A stretch of DNA of 16,503 nt from Kiritimatiellia bacterium (GCA_017413145.1 JAFPUX010000576.1:1-16503); one strand, 5' to 3'; shown: positions 1-7,027, counted from the first letter of the stretch. Program-made: numbers and translations. Notes: generated from the letters alone by a model not told the origin.

Positions 1-544
1 ACATCACCATGTCCTCGATCTTGCCGTACTTCGTGGAGAGCACGCCCGTGCCGCGGTGCGCGAGGAAGCCGCCGATCGTGGCGCACGCGATCGACGCCGG
101 CAGGTGCATCGTCGAGAAGCCCTCCTTGTTGCAGTTCCACTCGAGGTGGCGCGCGATGATGCCGGTCTGGCAGCGGACGGTGTAGGACTCCTTGTCGACC
201 CCGTAGTACTTGTTCATCCGCTTCATGTCGAGCACGATGCCGCCGAAGACCGGCAGCGCGCCGCCCTGCGAACCGGAGCCGCCGCCCCACGGGACGACGG
301 GGATCTTGTACTGGTTCGCGATCTTCATCACCTTCGAGACCTCCTCGGTCGAGCCGGGGTGGACGACGAAGTCGGGCTGCGGGCAGGGCCGGCCGCGGTC
401 GTGCCACATCTCGGGAATCCAGTAGTAGTCGATCGAGTGGCCGAACTTGTCGGCGAACCGGACGTCGACGTTCGCGGCGCCGACGGCGTCCGCGAGCTCG
501 GTCCGGATCATCTCGAACATGTAGCTGTCGGGAGTTGCTTTCAT
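1..544 (-). CDS. FAD-binding oxidase, GlcD/AGPS-like (N-terminal part, runs off the window)
   Basis: The first 181 residues of a flavin-dependent oxidoreductase are present; the 3' end lies beyond base 1. The translation has the two signatures of an FAD-binding PCMH domain: PWGGGSGSQGG at residues 85-95, which holds the FAD pyrophosphate, and TIGGFLAHRGTG followed by KYGKIED at 156-178. It also has the usual lead-in PDFVVHPGSTEEVSKVMKIA (58-77). Known members oxidise 2-hydroxy acids (glycolate, D-lactate) or act in ether-lipid synthesis. The KYGKIED segment resembles both branches, so the substrate is open. There is no signal peptide, so it should be cytoplasmic. The ATG at 544 is the first in frame and gives a normal N-terminus, but CGAAACTCCC upstream has no Shine-Dalgarno. 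It lies 37 nt after the acetyl xylan esterase and is probably cotranscribed. Confidence 0.85.
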   Translation of the reverse strand, partial: MKATPDSYMFEMIRTELADAVGAANVDVRFADKFGHSIDYYWIPEMWHDRGRPCPQPDFVVHPGSTEEVSKVMKIANQYKIPVVPWGGGSGSQGGALPVFGGIVLDMKRMNKYYGVDKESYTVRCQTGIIARHLEWNCNKEGFSTMHLPASIACATIGGFLAHRGTGVLSTKYGKIEDMVM

Positions 545-581
545 GGGAGTTTCGGGGTTGCAGAAGGAAAGGAAGGGCGGG

Positions 582-1949
582 TTAGGGTTCTTCGCGCACG
601 AAGTCGCGGCCCTCGTACTCGGGCGGCACGTAGCCGTGCGTGGAGCCCTGGACCCAGAGGATCCTCTTGTTGCCGGGATGGATGGCGTTCCAGAGCCGGG
701 CTATGCCCATCGGCGGGCAGGTGTAGTCGCCGAGCCCGGCGCGGGTGACCTCGACGCGGCAGGAGGCGGGGATGCGTTTGGCGAAGTTCACGGCGTCGTA
801 GTAGCCCATGGAGTCGGTCCACGGGATGTACCACCAATTTCCGGCGGCCCCGCGCTTTCCGCGGGAGGCGTTCACGGCCATGTCGCAGCACCACGGGATG
901 CCCGGCCGGGCGAGCGTGACGCCCTCGCCGCAGCCCGCCGCCCAGAGCGTCTGGAGTCCGCCCTGGCTGCCGCCGGCGGCGACGAGGTTCGTCCCGTCCC
1001 AGCACTCGAGGGTCTTGAGATACTGCAGCGCGCGCTTGACGCGCAGCACCATCCCGTTGAAGTAGGCGGTCTCGGGGTCCTCGTTCTGCGCGGGATCGAA
1101 GGCGTAGTCCTTGTCGTGCGAGCGAACCTCCCACCGGAGCGCCTTGCGGTCGGCCTCGGTCGCGCCGAACTCGGGCAGCTTGAGGCCGTGGGCGTTGATG
1201 TTGAGCACGATCGCGTCTTCGGAGGTCCAGCCGGGCTTGTTCGGCAAGAAGGCGTTCCCGTTGTAACCGTGCGTCTCGAGGTGCGCGCGGAACTTCTTCC
1301 CCTCGTCCGCCGCCTTCGGGATCGAGAGGTAGCCCGTGACGGGCCGCAGCCCGGCGCAGTCGATGCGGACGGCCCAGCGGCGGACTCTCGCGTTGGGGGA
1401 GTCGGTCTCGACGAGATCGGCCTTGACCGGCACGAGGTCGAGGCGCGCGAACTGGTTCGTCCAGAAGGCGTCGAAGTCCGCCGGCTCGGGCGTGGGTTCG
1501 AGCCGATCGGGGTCCACGCCGGCTCCCCCGTCGAAAAAGACGGACTTGGGCTTTTTCTCGAACTCGTTCATCGCCTTCCGTCCCTCGGGCGTCGAAGCGT
1601 CGCCGGTGAATTTCTTGACGTAGCGCTTGCCGTCCGGTCCGAGGACGTAGACCTCCAGCCGGACGAAGCCGGGCCGGTCGAGACTCGTGCGGTAGACGAA
1701 CGACGTCGGGGCGAACGGGATGCGACCGGTCTCCCGCAGGCCAAAGTCGTCGGAGCGCGTCCACTCGAGCGCGTATTCGCCTTCGGGGACCTCGCCCGCG
1801 ACGCCCATGGGCTCGACGGTGAAGACGATCTCCTCGCCGGGGGCGTAGGAGAGCGGATCCTTGTCGGTCGCGCCCCGGAGCCAGGCGTTGTCGAGCGGGC
1901 CGGCGGCCGCGGCGGTCGCGAATGCGAGAAGCGGTAGAACGCGTTTCAT
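582..1949 (-). CDS. secreted acetyl xylan esterase (AXE1 / CE7-like alpha/beta hydrolase)
   Basis: A 455-residue protein with a signal peptide (MKRVLPLLAFATAAAAG, cleavage near residue 16). An all-beta N-terminal domain of about 120 residues precedes an alpha/beta-hydrolase of the AXE1 family. The catalytic triad can be read: Ser328 in GGSQGG (326-331), Asp408 in GLGDYTCPP and His439 in GSTHGY. The GDYTCPP and GSTHG contexts are typical of AXE1 / cephalosporin-C deacetylase enzymes, which remove acetyl groups from xylan or xylo-oligosaccharides. The extra N-terminal domain makes it longer than the usual single-domain enzyme of about 320 residues. The gene begins 25 nt after the epimerase stop. 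The short gap holds a small GCGG-CATT-CCGC hairpin and no clear Shine-Dalgarno. It probably acts in the periplasm or outside the cell; xylan specificity is inferred from the family. Confidence 0.88.
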   Translation of the reverse strand: MKRVLPLLAFATAAAAGPLDNAWLRGATDKDPLSYAPGEEIVFTVEPMGVAGEVPEGEYALEWTRSDDFGLRETGRIPFAPTSFVYRTSLDRPGFVRLEVYVLGPDGKRYVKKFTGDASTPEGRKAMNEFEKKPKSVFFDGGAGVDPDRLEPTPEPADFDAFWTNQFARLDLVPVKADLVETDSPNARVRRWAVRIDCAGLRPVTGYLSIPKAADEGKKFRAHLETHGYNGNAFLPNKPGWTSEDAIVLNINAHGLKLPEFGATEADRKALRWEVRSHDKDYAFDPAQNEDPETAYFNGMVLRVKRALQYLKTLECWDGTNLVAAGGSQGGLQTLWAAGCGEGVTLARPGIPWCCDMAVNASRGKRGAAGNWWYIPWTDSMGYYDAVNFAKRIPASCRVEVTRAGLGDYTCPPMGIARLWNAIHPGNKRILWVQGSTHGYVPPEYEGRDFVREEP

Positions 1950-1974
1950 GGCGGCGGTGCGCGGCGGAATGCCG

Positions 1975-2778
1975 CTAGCGGTTGCCGGCGAGGTGGCCGC
2001 CGCCCACGAGGTAGGCGTAGCTCTCCTCGACGGTCTGCCACATGTCCTTCACGGAGTAGTCGTGCTCGACGATCACCGTCGGGACGGCGTCCGGGATTTC
2101 CGCGAAGAGCGCGGGAACGTCCATGTCGCCCTGGCCGACGGGGCAGAGGTCGACCTTGCGGTCGAGGATGCCGTTCACGTAGCGCTGGCTCTTGGCCTCC
2201 TGCTTGAACGGGCCGTCCTTGAGGTGGACGAGCACGGTGCGCGGCGCGAAGAGCTTCATCATCTCGACGGGGTCGTTCGCGCCGAAGTTGTTCGACCAGT
2301 AGGCGTCGATCTGGAACTTCACGCCCGGGCAGAGCTCCTGGTAGATCTCGTACTTGAGCTTTCCGTCGATGCGCTCGAACTCGAACGCGTGGTTGTGCTG
2401 GAAGAGCGTGATGCCGGCCTTCGCGAAGATCTCCTGCATCGCGTTGGTGTTGTCCGCGGTGCGCTTGATCGCGTCGAGGTCCTTGAAGTCGTCCGGCCCG
2501 TAGCCGCAGACCGCCTTGTCGAGGCGCATCGCGCCGAGCTCGTCGATCATCTTCGTGCAGTCCTCGGGCTTGTGCGCCCACGGGGAGTGCGAGGAGAACA
2601 TCTCGAGGCCGAGGTCGTCGAGGAACGCGCGGAACTCGGCGGGCGCGAAGTCGTGCAGGCCGGCGGGTTCGACGACCTTGTAGCCGATGTCCGCGACGCG
2701 GCGGACGACGTTGGCGAAATCCTCCTTGGTCTGGGAGAAGTCGCGGAGGGAGTAGAGCTGGAGTCCGATGGGTTTCAT
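1975..2778 (-). CDS. TIM-barrel sugar (phosphate) isomerase/epimerase, xylose-isomerase-like
   Basis: A 267-residue AP-endonuclease-2 / xylose-isomerase-like TIM barrel. It starts MKPIGLQLYSLRD, the usual opening of this family. Probable metal ligands are Glu132 or Glu134 in HNHAFEFE, Asp158 in FQIDAYW, His185 in VHLKDGP and Glu238 in VEHD. Such proteins interconvert or epimerise keto-sugars or cyclitols (IolE, IolI, tagatose/psicose epimerase types); the substrate cannot be named. The frame is open upstream to an ATG at 2922, but the extra 48 residues are only the translated 9-bp repeat (HPDHLDH-type). ATG 2778 is therefore chosen, with AGGA ten bases upstream. The neighbours (Gfo/Idh/MocA oxidoreductase before, acetyl xylan esterase after) fit sugar catabolism. 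The two arrays in the 227-bp leader gap are described separately. Confidence 0.85.
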   Translation of the reverse strand: MKPIGLQLYSLRDFSQTKEDFANVVRRVADIGYKVVEPAGLHDFAPAEFRAFLDDLGLEMFSSHSPWAHKPEDCTKMIDELGAMRLDKAVCGYGPDDFKDLDAIKRTADNTNAMQEIFAKAGITLFQHNHAFEFERIDGKLKYEIYQELCPGVKFQIDAYWSNNFGANDPVEMMKLFAPRTVLVHLKDGPFKQEAKSQRYVNGILDRKVDLCPVGQGDMDVPALFAEIPDAVPTVIVEHDYSVKDMWQTVEESYAYLVGGGHLAGNR

Positions 2779-2814
2779 GGTCTTGTGGTCCTGTGGTCTT
2801 GTGGTCGTATGGTT

Positions 2815-2904
2815 TGGATGGTCGAGATGGTCGGGATGGTCGAGATGGTCGAGATGGTCTGGATGGTCGAGATGGTCTGGATGGTCTGGATGGTCTGGAT
2901 GGTC
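2815..2904. repeat. 9-bp tandem repeat, ten units of NNGATGGTC type, upstream of the epimerase
   Basis: Ten consecutive 9-bp units on the plus strand (TGGATGGTC, GAGATGGTC or GGGATGGTC) run without interruption. On the transcribed strand they read GACCATCCA or GACCATCTC. Toward the gene (2779-2814) they decay into 8-bp units such as TTGTGGTC and CTGTGGTC. The tract lies 37-126 nt upstream of the epimerase ATG. A shorter tract with the same core sits upstream of the fucose-isomerase-like gene (11793-11845). It could be a leader RNA element, a protein-binding array or a slippage tract. Confidence 0.9.
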
Positions 2905-2921
2905 GGGGTGTTTGGATTTCA

Positions 2922-3024
2922 AGCGAGCGGAGCGAGCGACTTACAGCCGCGAAGCGGCGATTTACAGCGAGCGGAGCGAGCGACTTAACGGCCCGAAGGG
3001 CCGGATTAGCGCGGCGAAGCCGCG
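2922..3024. repeat. hairpin mini-repeat array at the 3' end of the oxidoreductase gene
   Basis: This stretch contains three perfect hairpins with a GAA loop on the plus strand (TTC on the transcribed strand). They are GCCGC/GCGGC at 2946-2958, GGCCC/GGGCC at 2990-3002 and CGCGGC/GCCGCG at 3010-3024. They are joined by GATTTA or GGATTA spacers. Two identical 22-bp copies (2922-2943 and 2966-2987, core GAGCGGAGCGAGCGACTTA) are interleaved. The last hairpin encodes the C-terminal residues of the oxidoreductase, and the neighbouring spacer supplies its TAA stop. The architecture matches the arrays at 5007-5264 and 10343-10431. Confidence 0.85.
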
Positions 3025-4463
3025 ACGACGTCCCAGCCGTTGCGGGCGGGACCGCGCGAGAGGGCGATGCCGTGGCCGGTGCCGTTCGCGAAGTCCATCG
3101 CGTCGGGGTCCCAGTCGAAGCCGGTGTCGTGGACGTAGCTCAGGTTGCAGAGCAGGCAGAGCGTGCAGCTGCGGGCGCCGGTCTCGGCGGGGGAGATCGT
3201 CTCTTCGCGCGAGAAGTGGCACTGCACGAAGTTGCGGATCTGGTCGGGCGACTTGTAGAGCTGCACCGGCGCCGTGTCGAGCGAGAAGCGCGCGGAGATC
3301 GCCGCGAGGGCGGCGTCGAGGGCGGCGTCCTTCTTCTCTTGGGCGTCCGTGCCGTAGTCCTTGCCGATCGAGGAGGCGACGAGGCGGTCCGGGCGGAAGG
3401 AGCCGGCCTCGACCTCGGCGCGGACCTTGGCGTCCGGGACGACGGGCCCGGTGCCGGCCCAGACCGCGATCTTGCCGCGGTTCACGGCGACGACGCCGTC
3501 CGTCCCGTAGAAGACCGTGCCCCACACGCCGAACGGGCCGTGGTAGAGCTCGATGTCGCCGTGCGGCGCGCGGAAGAGCATCCGCATGCCGAACTGGCGG
3601 CGGCCGCCGTGGTAGAGGTCGGTCGAGTGCGGCTCGTCGGAGCGGACGATGCGGTAGGGGCCGCTCCGGTCCATGCCGATGCCCCACTGCGCGATGTCGA
3701 GGTGGTGCGCGCCCCAGTCGCCGTTGTAGCCGCTGCCGATGTCGTCGTCGAAGCGCCAGAACATCGGCCAGAACGTGTGCACGCCGCGCGGCGCGAGCTG
3801 GTCGGAGTACGGCCGCCACTTCGCGGGGCCGAGCCACATGTCCCAGTCGACGTCGGGGTTCGGCGCGCCCTCTTTCTCCGCGTTCGCGGGGTCGTCCCAG
3901 AAGCGCACCGGATGCGAGGGGCCGCCGAGCTTTTCGCCGCCGCGGCCGTAGTTGGCGTCGACGAACTTCACGTCGCCGATGCAGCCGTTGCGCGCGACCA
4001 TGCACGCGATGCGGAAGACGGGCCACGAGCGCTGCATCGAGCCGGTCTGGAAGACGCGCCCCGTGGCCTTCTGCGTGGCGACGATAGCCTTCGCCTCCGC
4101 GATGCTGTAGGCGAGCGGTTTCTCGCAGTAGACGTCCTTGCCGGCCTTCATCGCCTCGACGGACATGTAGGCGTGCCAGTGGTCGGGCGCGGCGATGCAG
4201 ACCATGTCGATCGACGGGTCGGCGAGGACTTCGCGGAAGTCCGCGACGGCGCGGCACGGCGGGACGTCGAGCCCGGCGTCGGCGTAGGCCTTGTCGATCT
4301 GCGCGGCGCCGGCTTCGCGGCGCGCGCGGTCGCAGTCGCAGACGGCGGCGATGCGCACGCCGAGGTCGCGCTGGTTGCAGAACGAAGGGGCGAGCCCGGT
4401 ACGGGCCTGGATGCCGAAGCCCAGGAAGGCGACGGTGTGGATGCGGTTCGGATCGGTGTTCAT
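3006..4463 (-). CDS. Gfo/Idh/MocA family NAD(P)-dependent oxidoreductase
   Basis: A 485-residue dehydrogenase of the glucose-fructose / inositol dehydrogenase family. The N-terminal Rossmann motif is GFGIQA (15-20), followed by CIAAPDHWH (89-97) and the diagnostic CEKPL (113-117). The C-terminal substrate domain carries GAHHLDIAQW (251-260), whose histidine and aspartate match catalytic positions in related enzymes. The tail (ETGARSCTLCLLCNLSY, then DWDP) is usual for the long bacterial members. No Tat or Sec signal is seen, so it is likely cytoplasmic. These enzymes oxidise or epimerise sugars and inositols with NAD(P); the exact substrate is unknown. The ATG overlaps the kinase stop as ATGA and has AAGGAA seven bases upstream, so translational coupling is likely. 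The last codons fall inside a hairpin of the repeat array. Confidence 0.9.
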   Translation of the reverse strand: MNTDPNRIHTVAFLGFGIQARTGLAPSFCNQRDLGVRIAAVCDCDRARREAGAAQIDKAYADAGLDVPPCRAVADFREVLADPSIDMVCIAAPDHWHAYMSVEAMKAGKDVYCEKPLAYSIAEAKAIVATQKATGRVFQTGSMQRSWPVFRIACMVARNGCIGDVKFVDANYGRGGEKLGGPSHPVRFWDDPANAEKEGAPNPDVDWDMWLGPAKWRPYSDQLAPRGVHTFWPMFWRFDDDIGSGYNGDWGAHHLDIAQWGIGMDRSGPYRIVRSDEPHSTDLYHGGRRQFGMRMLFRAPHGDIELYHGPFGVWGTVFYGTDGVVAVNRGKIAVWAGTGPVVPDAKVRAEVEAGSFRPDRLVASSIGKDYGTDAQEKKDAALDAALAAISARFSLDTAPVQLYKSPDQIRNFVQCHFSREETISPAETGARSCTLCLLCNLSYVHDTGFDWDPDAMDFANGTGHGIALSRGPARNGWDVVAASPR

Positions 4464-6208
4464 GTCCGGGTTCCTTGGTAGACGGGTGCGAGGGCGTCGT
4501 GGACCGCGCGGTAGCGAGCGAAAAGTTCAGCATACTGCGCAACCGCGGCGGGTTCGGGTTCGACCGTGTGCCCGATCCGGAGGCAGCGCGCGACGGCCTC
4601 GCGCGCGTCGCGGAAGAAGCCCGCGGCGACGCCCGCGAGCAGCGCCGCACCGAACGAGGCGTCGCCGGGTTCGGGGATCGCGACCGCGCGATTGAACACG
4701 TCGGCGACGATTTCGCCCCAGAAGATCGACCGGGCGCCGCCGCCGATGAGGAAGACGCGCCGGGCGGGCAGCTCCATCTCCTCGAGCGTCCGGAAGCAGT
4801 CGCGCAGCGAGAACGCCACGCCTTCCATCAGCGCGCGGCAGAAGTCGCCGCGCGTCGACGCGATCGAGACGCCCGTGAACGACGCGCGCAGGTTCGCGTC
4901 CCAGTAGGGGCAGCGCTCGCCCTGCAGGTAGGGGTGGAACATCACGCCGTTCGCGCCCACGGGCGACGTCGCCGCTTCCGCGTCGATGCGCGCGTAGACG
5001 TTAAATGCCGCTTTGCGGCTAAGTGCCCCTGCGGGGCTAAGTGCCGCTTCGCGGCTAAGTGCCCCTGCGGGGCTAAGTGCCGCTTCGCGGCTAAGTGCCC
5101 CTGCGGGGCTAAGTGCCGCTTTGCGGCTAAGTGCCCCTGCGGGGCTAAGTGCCGCTTTGCGGCTAAGTGCCCCTGCGGGGCTAAGTGCCGCTTCGCGGCT
5201 AAGTGGACTTGGGGCCGAAGGCCCACTTAGGGGCGAAGCCCCACTGACAGGCGGCGAAGCCGCCGACTTCACCTCGAAGAAGGTGTCCCTCAGCCATCGC
5301 ATGCACAAGGCGGCGGCGTTCGTGGCGGAGACGCTGTACCACATCCCCGGCACGACGTGCCCGTAGGTAAGCGTCTTCGGGTGCGGGTGCGGCTCCGCGG
5401 TCATCGCGTTCACGTTGCCGGCGGTCGCGAGCTTGAGGATGAGGTCGCCCGGCTCCACCGCGCCCGCGCCGTAGTCCTCGACGGCGCTGTCGGACGTTCC
5501 GCACGCGACGGGCGTGCCGGCGGGCAGGCCTGTCGCCGCGGCGGCCTCCGGCGTGACGCGGCCCGCGAGGGCGGTCGGCTCGAGGAGGCGCGGGAGCTGC
5601 GCGGGACGGAGCCCCGCCATCCGGACGAACTCCTCGTCCCAGTCCTGCCGCTTCATGTCGAAGAAGAGCGTGCCCTGCGCCTCGATGCGGTCGGTGGCCG
5701 CTTCGCCCGTGAGGAGATGGCGGACGTAGTCCTTCACGAAGAGGACGTGCTCCGTGCGGGCGAGGACGTCGGGTTCGTGCGCCTTGAGCCACATCAGTTG
5801 CGGTAGCGTCCAGGTCGGCGCGGGCATCTGGTAGCAACGCTCGAAGACGCGCTCGGCGGCGCCGCTCCGGCGGAGAGCCTCGCACTCGGCGGTCGAGCGC
5901 TGGTCGGTCCACATGATCGTGCGTCGGACTGGCTTCCAGTCCGCGCCGAGCAGGACGGCGTTGTGCGTGGAGCCGTCGAGCGAAAGCGCGGCGACGCGCG
6001 AGAGGTCGACGCCCTTTTCGGCGAGCTTCGCGAGCGCGCCGCGGAGCGCCTCCCACCAGTCGGCGGGATCCTGCTCGCTCCAGCCGGGATGATCGTGGCG
6101 CGTCGCGTATTCGACCGACGCCTCGCCGGCGAGCGCGCCGTCGGGCGCGATGGCGGTCACCTTGCACCCGCCGGTGCCGAAATCGATGCCGAGGAGGAGT
6201 GGTTCCAT
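4460..6208 (-). CDS. FGGY carbohydrate kinase, xylulokinase-like, with an in-frame repeat insertion
   Basis: A 582-residue FGGY kinase that should phosphorylate a keto-sugar or polyol with ATP. The phosphate-binding LGIDFGTGG is at residues 6-14, WSEQDP at 43-48, the probable catalytic base Asp240 in CGTSDSA, and the C-terminal ATP-binding LIGGGARS at 487-494. Xylulokinases carry QMHG at the substrate-contacting loop; here the equivalent is DGSTHN (78-83), so D-xylulose is not assured. Most members have about 490-500 residues. The excess is a Ser/Ala/Pro-rich block from about 315 to 401 encoded by the hairpin array; without it the length is normal and the conserved sequence resumes at NVYARID. 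The start gives a canonical N-terminus and lies 11 nt from the -10 box. The stop overlaps the oxidoreductase start. Confidence 0.88.
   Translation of the reverse strand: MEPLLLGIDFGTGGCKVTAIAPDGALAGEASVEYATRHDHPGWSEQDPADWWEALRGALAKLAEKGVDLSRVAALSLDGSTHNAVLLGADWKPVRRTIMWTDQRSTAECEALRRSGAAERVFERCYQMPAPTWTLPQLMWLKAHEPDVLARTEHVLFVKDYVRHLLTGEAATDRIEAQGTLFFDMKRQDWDEEFVRMAGLRPAQLPRLLEPTALAGRVTPEAAAATGLPAGTPVACGTSDSAVEDYGAGAVEPGDLILKLATAGNVNAMTAEPHPHPKTLTYGHVVPGMWYSVSATNAAALCMRWLRDTFFEVKSAASPPVSGASPLSGPSAPSPLSREAALSPAGALSRKAALSPAGALSRKAALSPAGALSREAALSPAGALSREAALSPAGALSRKAAFNVYARIDAEAATSPVGANGVMFHPYLQGERCPYWDANLRASFTGVSIASTRGDFCRALMEGVAFSLRDCFRTLEEMELPARRVFLIGGGARSIFWGEIVADVFNRAVAIPEPGDASFGAALLAGVAAGFFRDAREAVARCLRIGHTVEPEPAAVAQYAELFARYRAVHDALAPVYQGTRT
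5007..5264. repeat. hairpin mini-repeat array inserted in frame in the FGGY kinase
   Basis: Eleven hairpins at exact 18-bp spacing start at 5007, 5025, 5043 and so on to 5187. GCCGC-TTC/TTT-GCGGC alternates with GCCCC-TGC-GGGGC, each followed by TAAGT, so the higher-order period is 36 bp. Beyond 5205 the orientation flips (TAAGTGGACTTG junction). Three more hairpins follow with GAA loops: GGGCC/GGCCC at 5212-5224, GGGGC/GCCCC at 5230-5242 and GGCGGC/GCCGCC at 5250-5264. On the coding strand each 18-bp unit is six codons, read as LSREAA or LSRKAA alternating with LSPAGA, with no stop. The array explains the extra kinase residues. Confidence 0.95.
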
Positions 6209-6219
6209 GTGTGCGTTCC

Positions 6220-6248
6220 ATCATACCGGAACGGAGCCCCGAAAACAA
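6220..6248 (-). promoter_or_regulatory. promoter of the kinase-oxidoreductase genes
   Basis: On the minus strand TTGTTT (6243-6248), a 17-nt spacer and TATGAT (6220-6225) form a good sigma-70-type promoter. Only 11 nt separate the -10 box from the kinase ATG at 6208, so the transcript should start about five bases before the start codon. The -10 and downstream segment ATGATGGAACGC recurs at the rpe promoter. Confidence 0.65.
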
Positions 6249-6339
6249 GCCCGGAACCGCGCCCGCCGTGGCGATCGTCACCGAGGGCGACTCCGACGCG
6301 CGCGCCTTCACGGAGGACCTGGTCGAGGCGCCGGCCTGC

Positions 6340-6735
6340 TCAGGCTTGGGGGGCGAGCCGGACCAAGCCGCCAACGTGGTCGAAGTCGGTGTCGAAGGAA
6401 ACGAGCCGCGAACCGGTCTCCAACGCCGTCGCCGCAATCCAGATGTCGTTTTCCGGAATGGGCGTCCCCTTTGCTTTCAGCGCCGCCTTCACGTAGCCGT
6501 ATCGTTCGGCGATATCGCGCGTCGCCGGCTGGAGCGAAATCCCGTCCTCCGCCAGGAAGCGGTTCAAGGCGGCTTCGTTTTTCGCGAACCGAGTCCCCTT
6601 GAGGAACCCGAACACGAGTTCGCCCAGGACGGTCGCCGGGACGATGACTTCGTCCGCTTCCTCGACGAGCGCCGTCACGGCGGCGTTGCCCTTTCCGATT
6701 GCGCTGTAGGCGTTGGTGTCGAGGCAGATTTTCAC
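6340..6735 (-). CDS. vapC: PIN-domain ribonuclease toxin, VapC-like
   Basis: A 131-residue PIN-domain protein, the usual VapC length, expected to be an Mg-dependent endoribonuclease that blocks translation by cutting RNA (tRNA or rRNA in characterised relatives). The acidic metal-binding set is intact: Asp6 in CLDTNAYS, Glu39 in VLGELVFG, Asp97 in PENDIWIAA and Asp115/Asp117 in SFDTDF. The start is taken as GTG 6735, not the upstream ATG at 6810. GTG overlaps the antitoxin stop as GTGA, has GGAGG seven bases upstream, and yields the normal N-terminus MKICLDTNAYS. It is cotranscribed and translationally coupled with the antitoxin. The RNA target cannot be predicted. Confidence 0.9.
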   Translation of the reverse strand: MKICLDTNAYSAIGKGNAAVTALVEEADEVIVPATVLGELVFGFLKGTRFAKNEAALNRFLAEDGISLQPATRDIAERYGYVKAALKAKGTPIPENDIWIAATALETGSRLVSFDTDFDHVGGLVRLAPQA

Positions 6736-6983
6736 TTCCAGCCCTCCTCGTCGATCGTTCGGCAGTTGGCGACGGCCTCGTCGAAGCGCCTCGCCTCGGC
6801 GGGCGTCCACGAGCCGGCCAGCCAGGAGACGTCCCGGCGCTTGCGCTGCGAAGGTTCGAGTCCGGCGGCCTTCACCAGAAGCGAAACCGTCGTTGCATTG
6901 ACGCTACGTCCTTCCCGTGCGGCGCGTCCGGAAAGGAACGTCGCCACCCCGTCGGGAATGTTTCGGATCGTCATTGTTTTCAT
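6732..6983 (-). CDS. ribbon-helix-helix antitoxin, VapB/FitA-like
   Basis: An 83-residue antitoxin. The N-terminal part (MKTMTIRNIPDGVATFL through LLVKAAG, 1-41) is an Arc/FitA-type ribbon-helix-helix DNA-binding domain. The C-terminal part (DVSWLAGSWTPAEARRFDEA, 51-70) matches the region that wraps the PIN toxin in this family. ATG 6983 is preferred over ATG 7037 because GGAGG lies six bases upstream of it and the RHH motif begins immediately. The upstream ATG lies about where the promoter would be melted. As in other VapBC pairs, the protein complex probably represses its own promoter at 7028-7056. Confidence 0.88.
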   Translation of the reverse strand: MKTMTIRNIPDGVATFLSGRAAREGRSVNATTVSLLVKAAGLEPSQRKRRDVSWLAGSWTPAEARRFDEAVANCRTIDEEGWK

Positions 6984-7027
6984 GTGATGCCTCCGGATGA
7001 TTGCAGTGATGTCAAACGATGATGGCA

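Noticed and set aside
2776..2922. ATG 2922 as the true start of the epimerase, giving an Asp/His-rich N-terminal tail
   Set aside because: The tail is only the translated tandem repeat, and the family N-terminus begins exactly at ATG 2778. Kept as a possibility in the findings.
2793..4481. Long plus-strand open frames opposite the oxidoreductase, kinase, fucose-isomerase-like and other genes (for example 2793-4481, 10361-11992, 12046-13971, 7404-9683)
   Set aside because: Their translations are low-complexity (Arg/Ala/Val/Glu-rich) with no family motif, and they mirror well-supported minus-strand genes. GC-rich codon bias removes stops from the opposite frame.
5007..5264. CRISPR array
   Set aside because: There are no unique spacers: the intervals are an invariant 5-bp TAAGT and the units are short hairpins inside a coding gene. 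No cas gene is present.
4460..6208. Naming the FGGY kinase xylB
   Set aside because: The overall pattern is xylulokinase-like, but the substrate loop reads DGSTHN in place of QMHG, and no xylose isomerase of the XylA type is adjacent.
6249..6339. Possible small gene between the toxin and the kinase
   Set aside because: The open frames here have no start with a ribosome site and no recognisable motif; the kinase promoter fills the near end and the remainder shows nothing.
6334..6345. Palindrome GCCTGCTCAGGC at the toxin stop as a terminator
   Set aside because: The stem is only five base pairs with a 2-nt loop and no T-tract follows.
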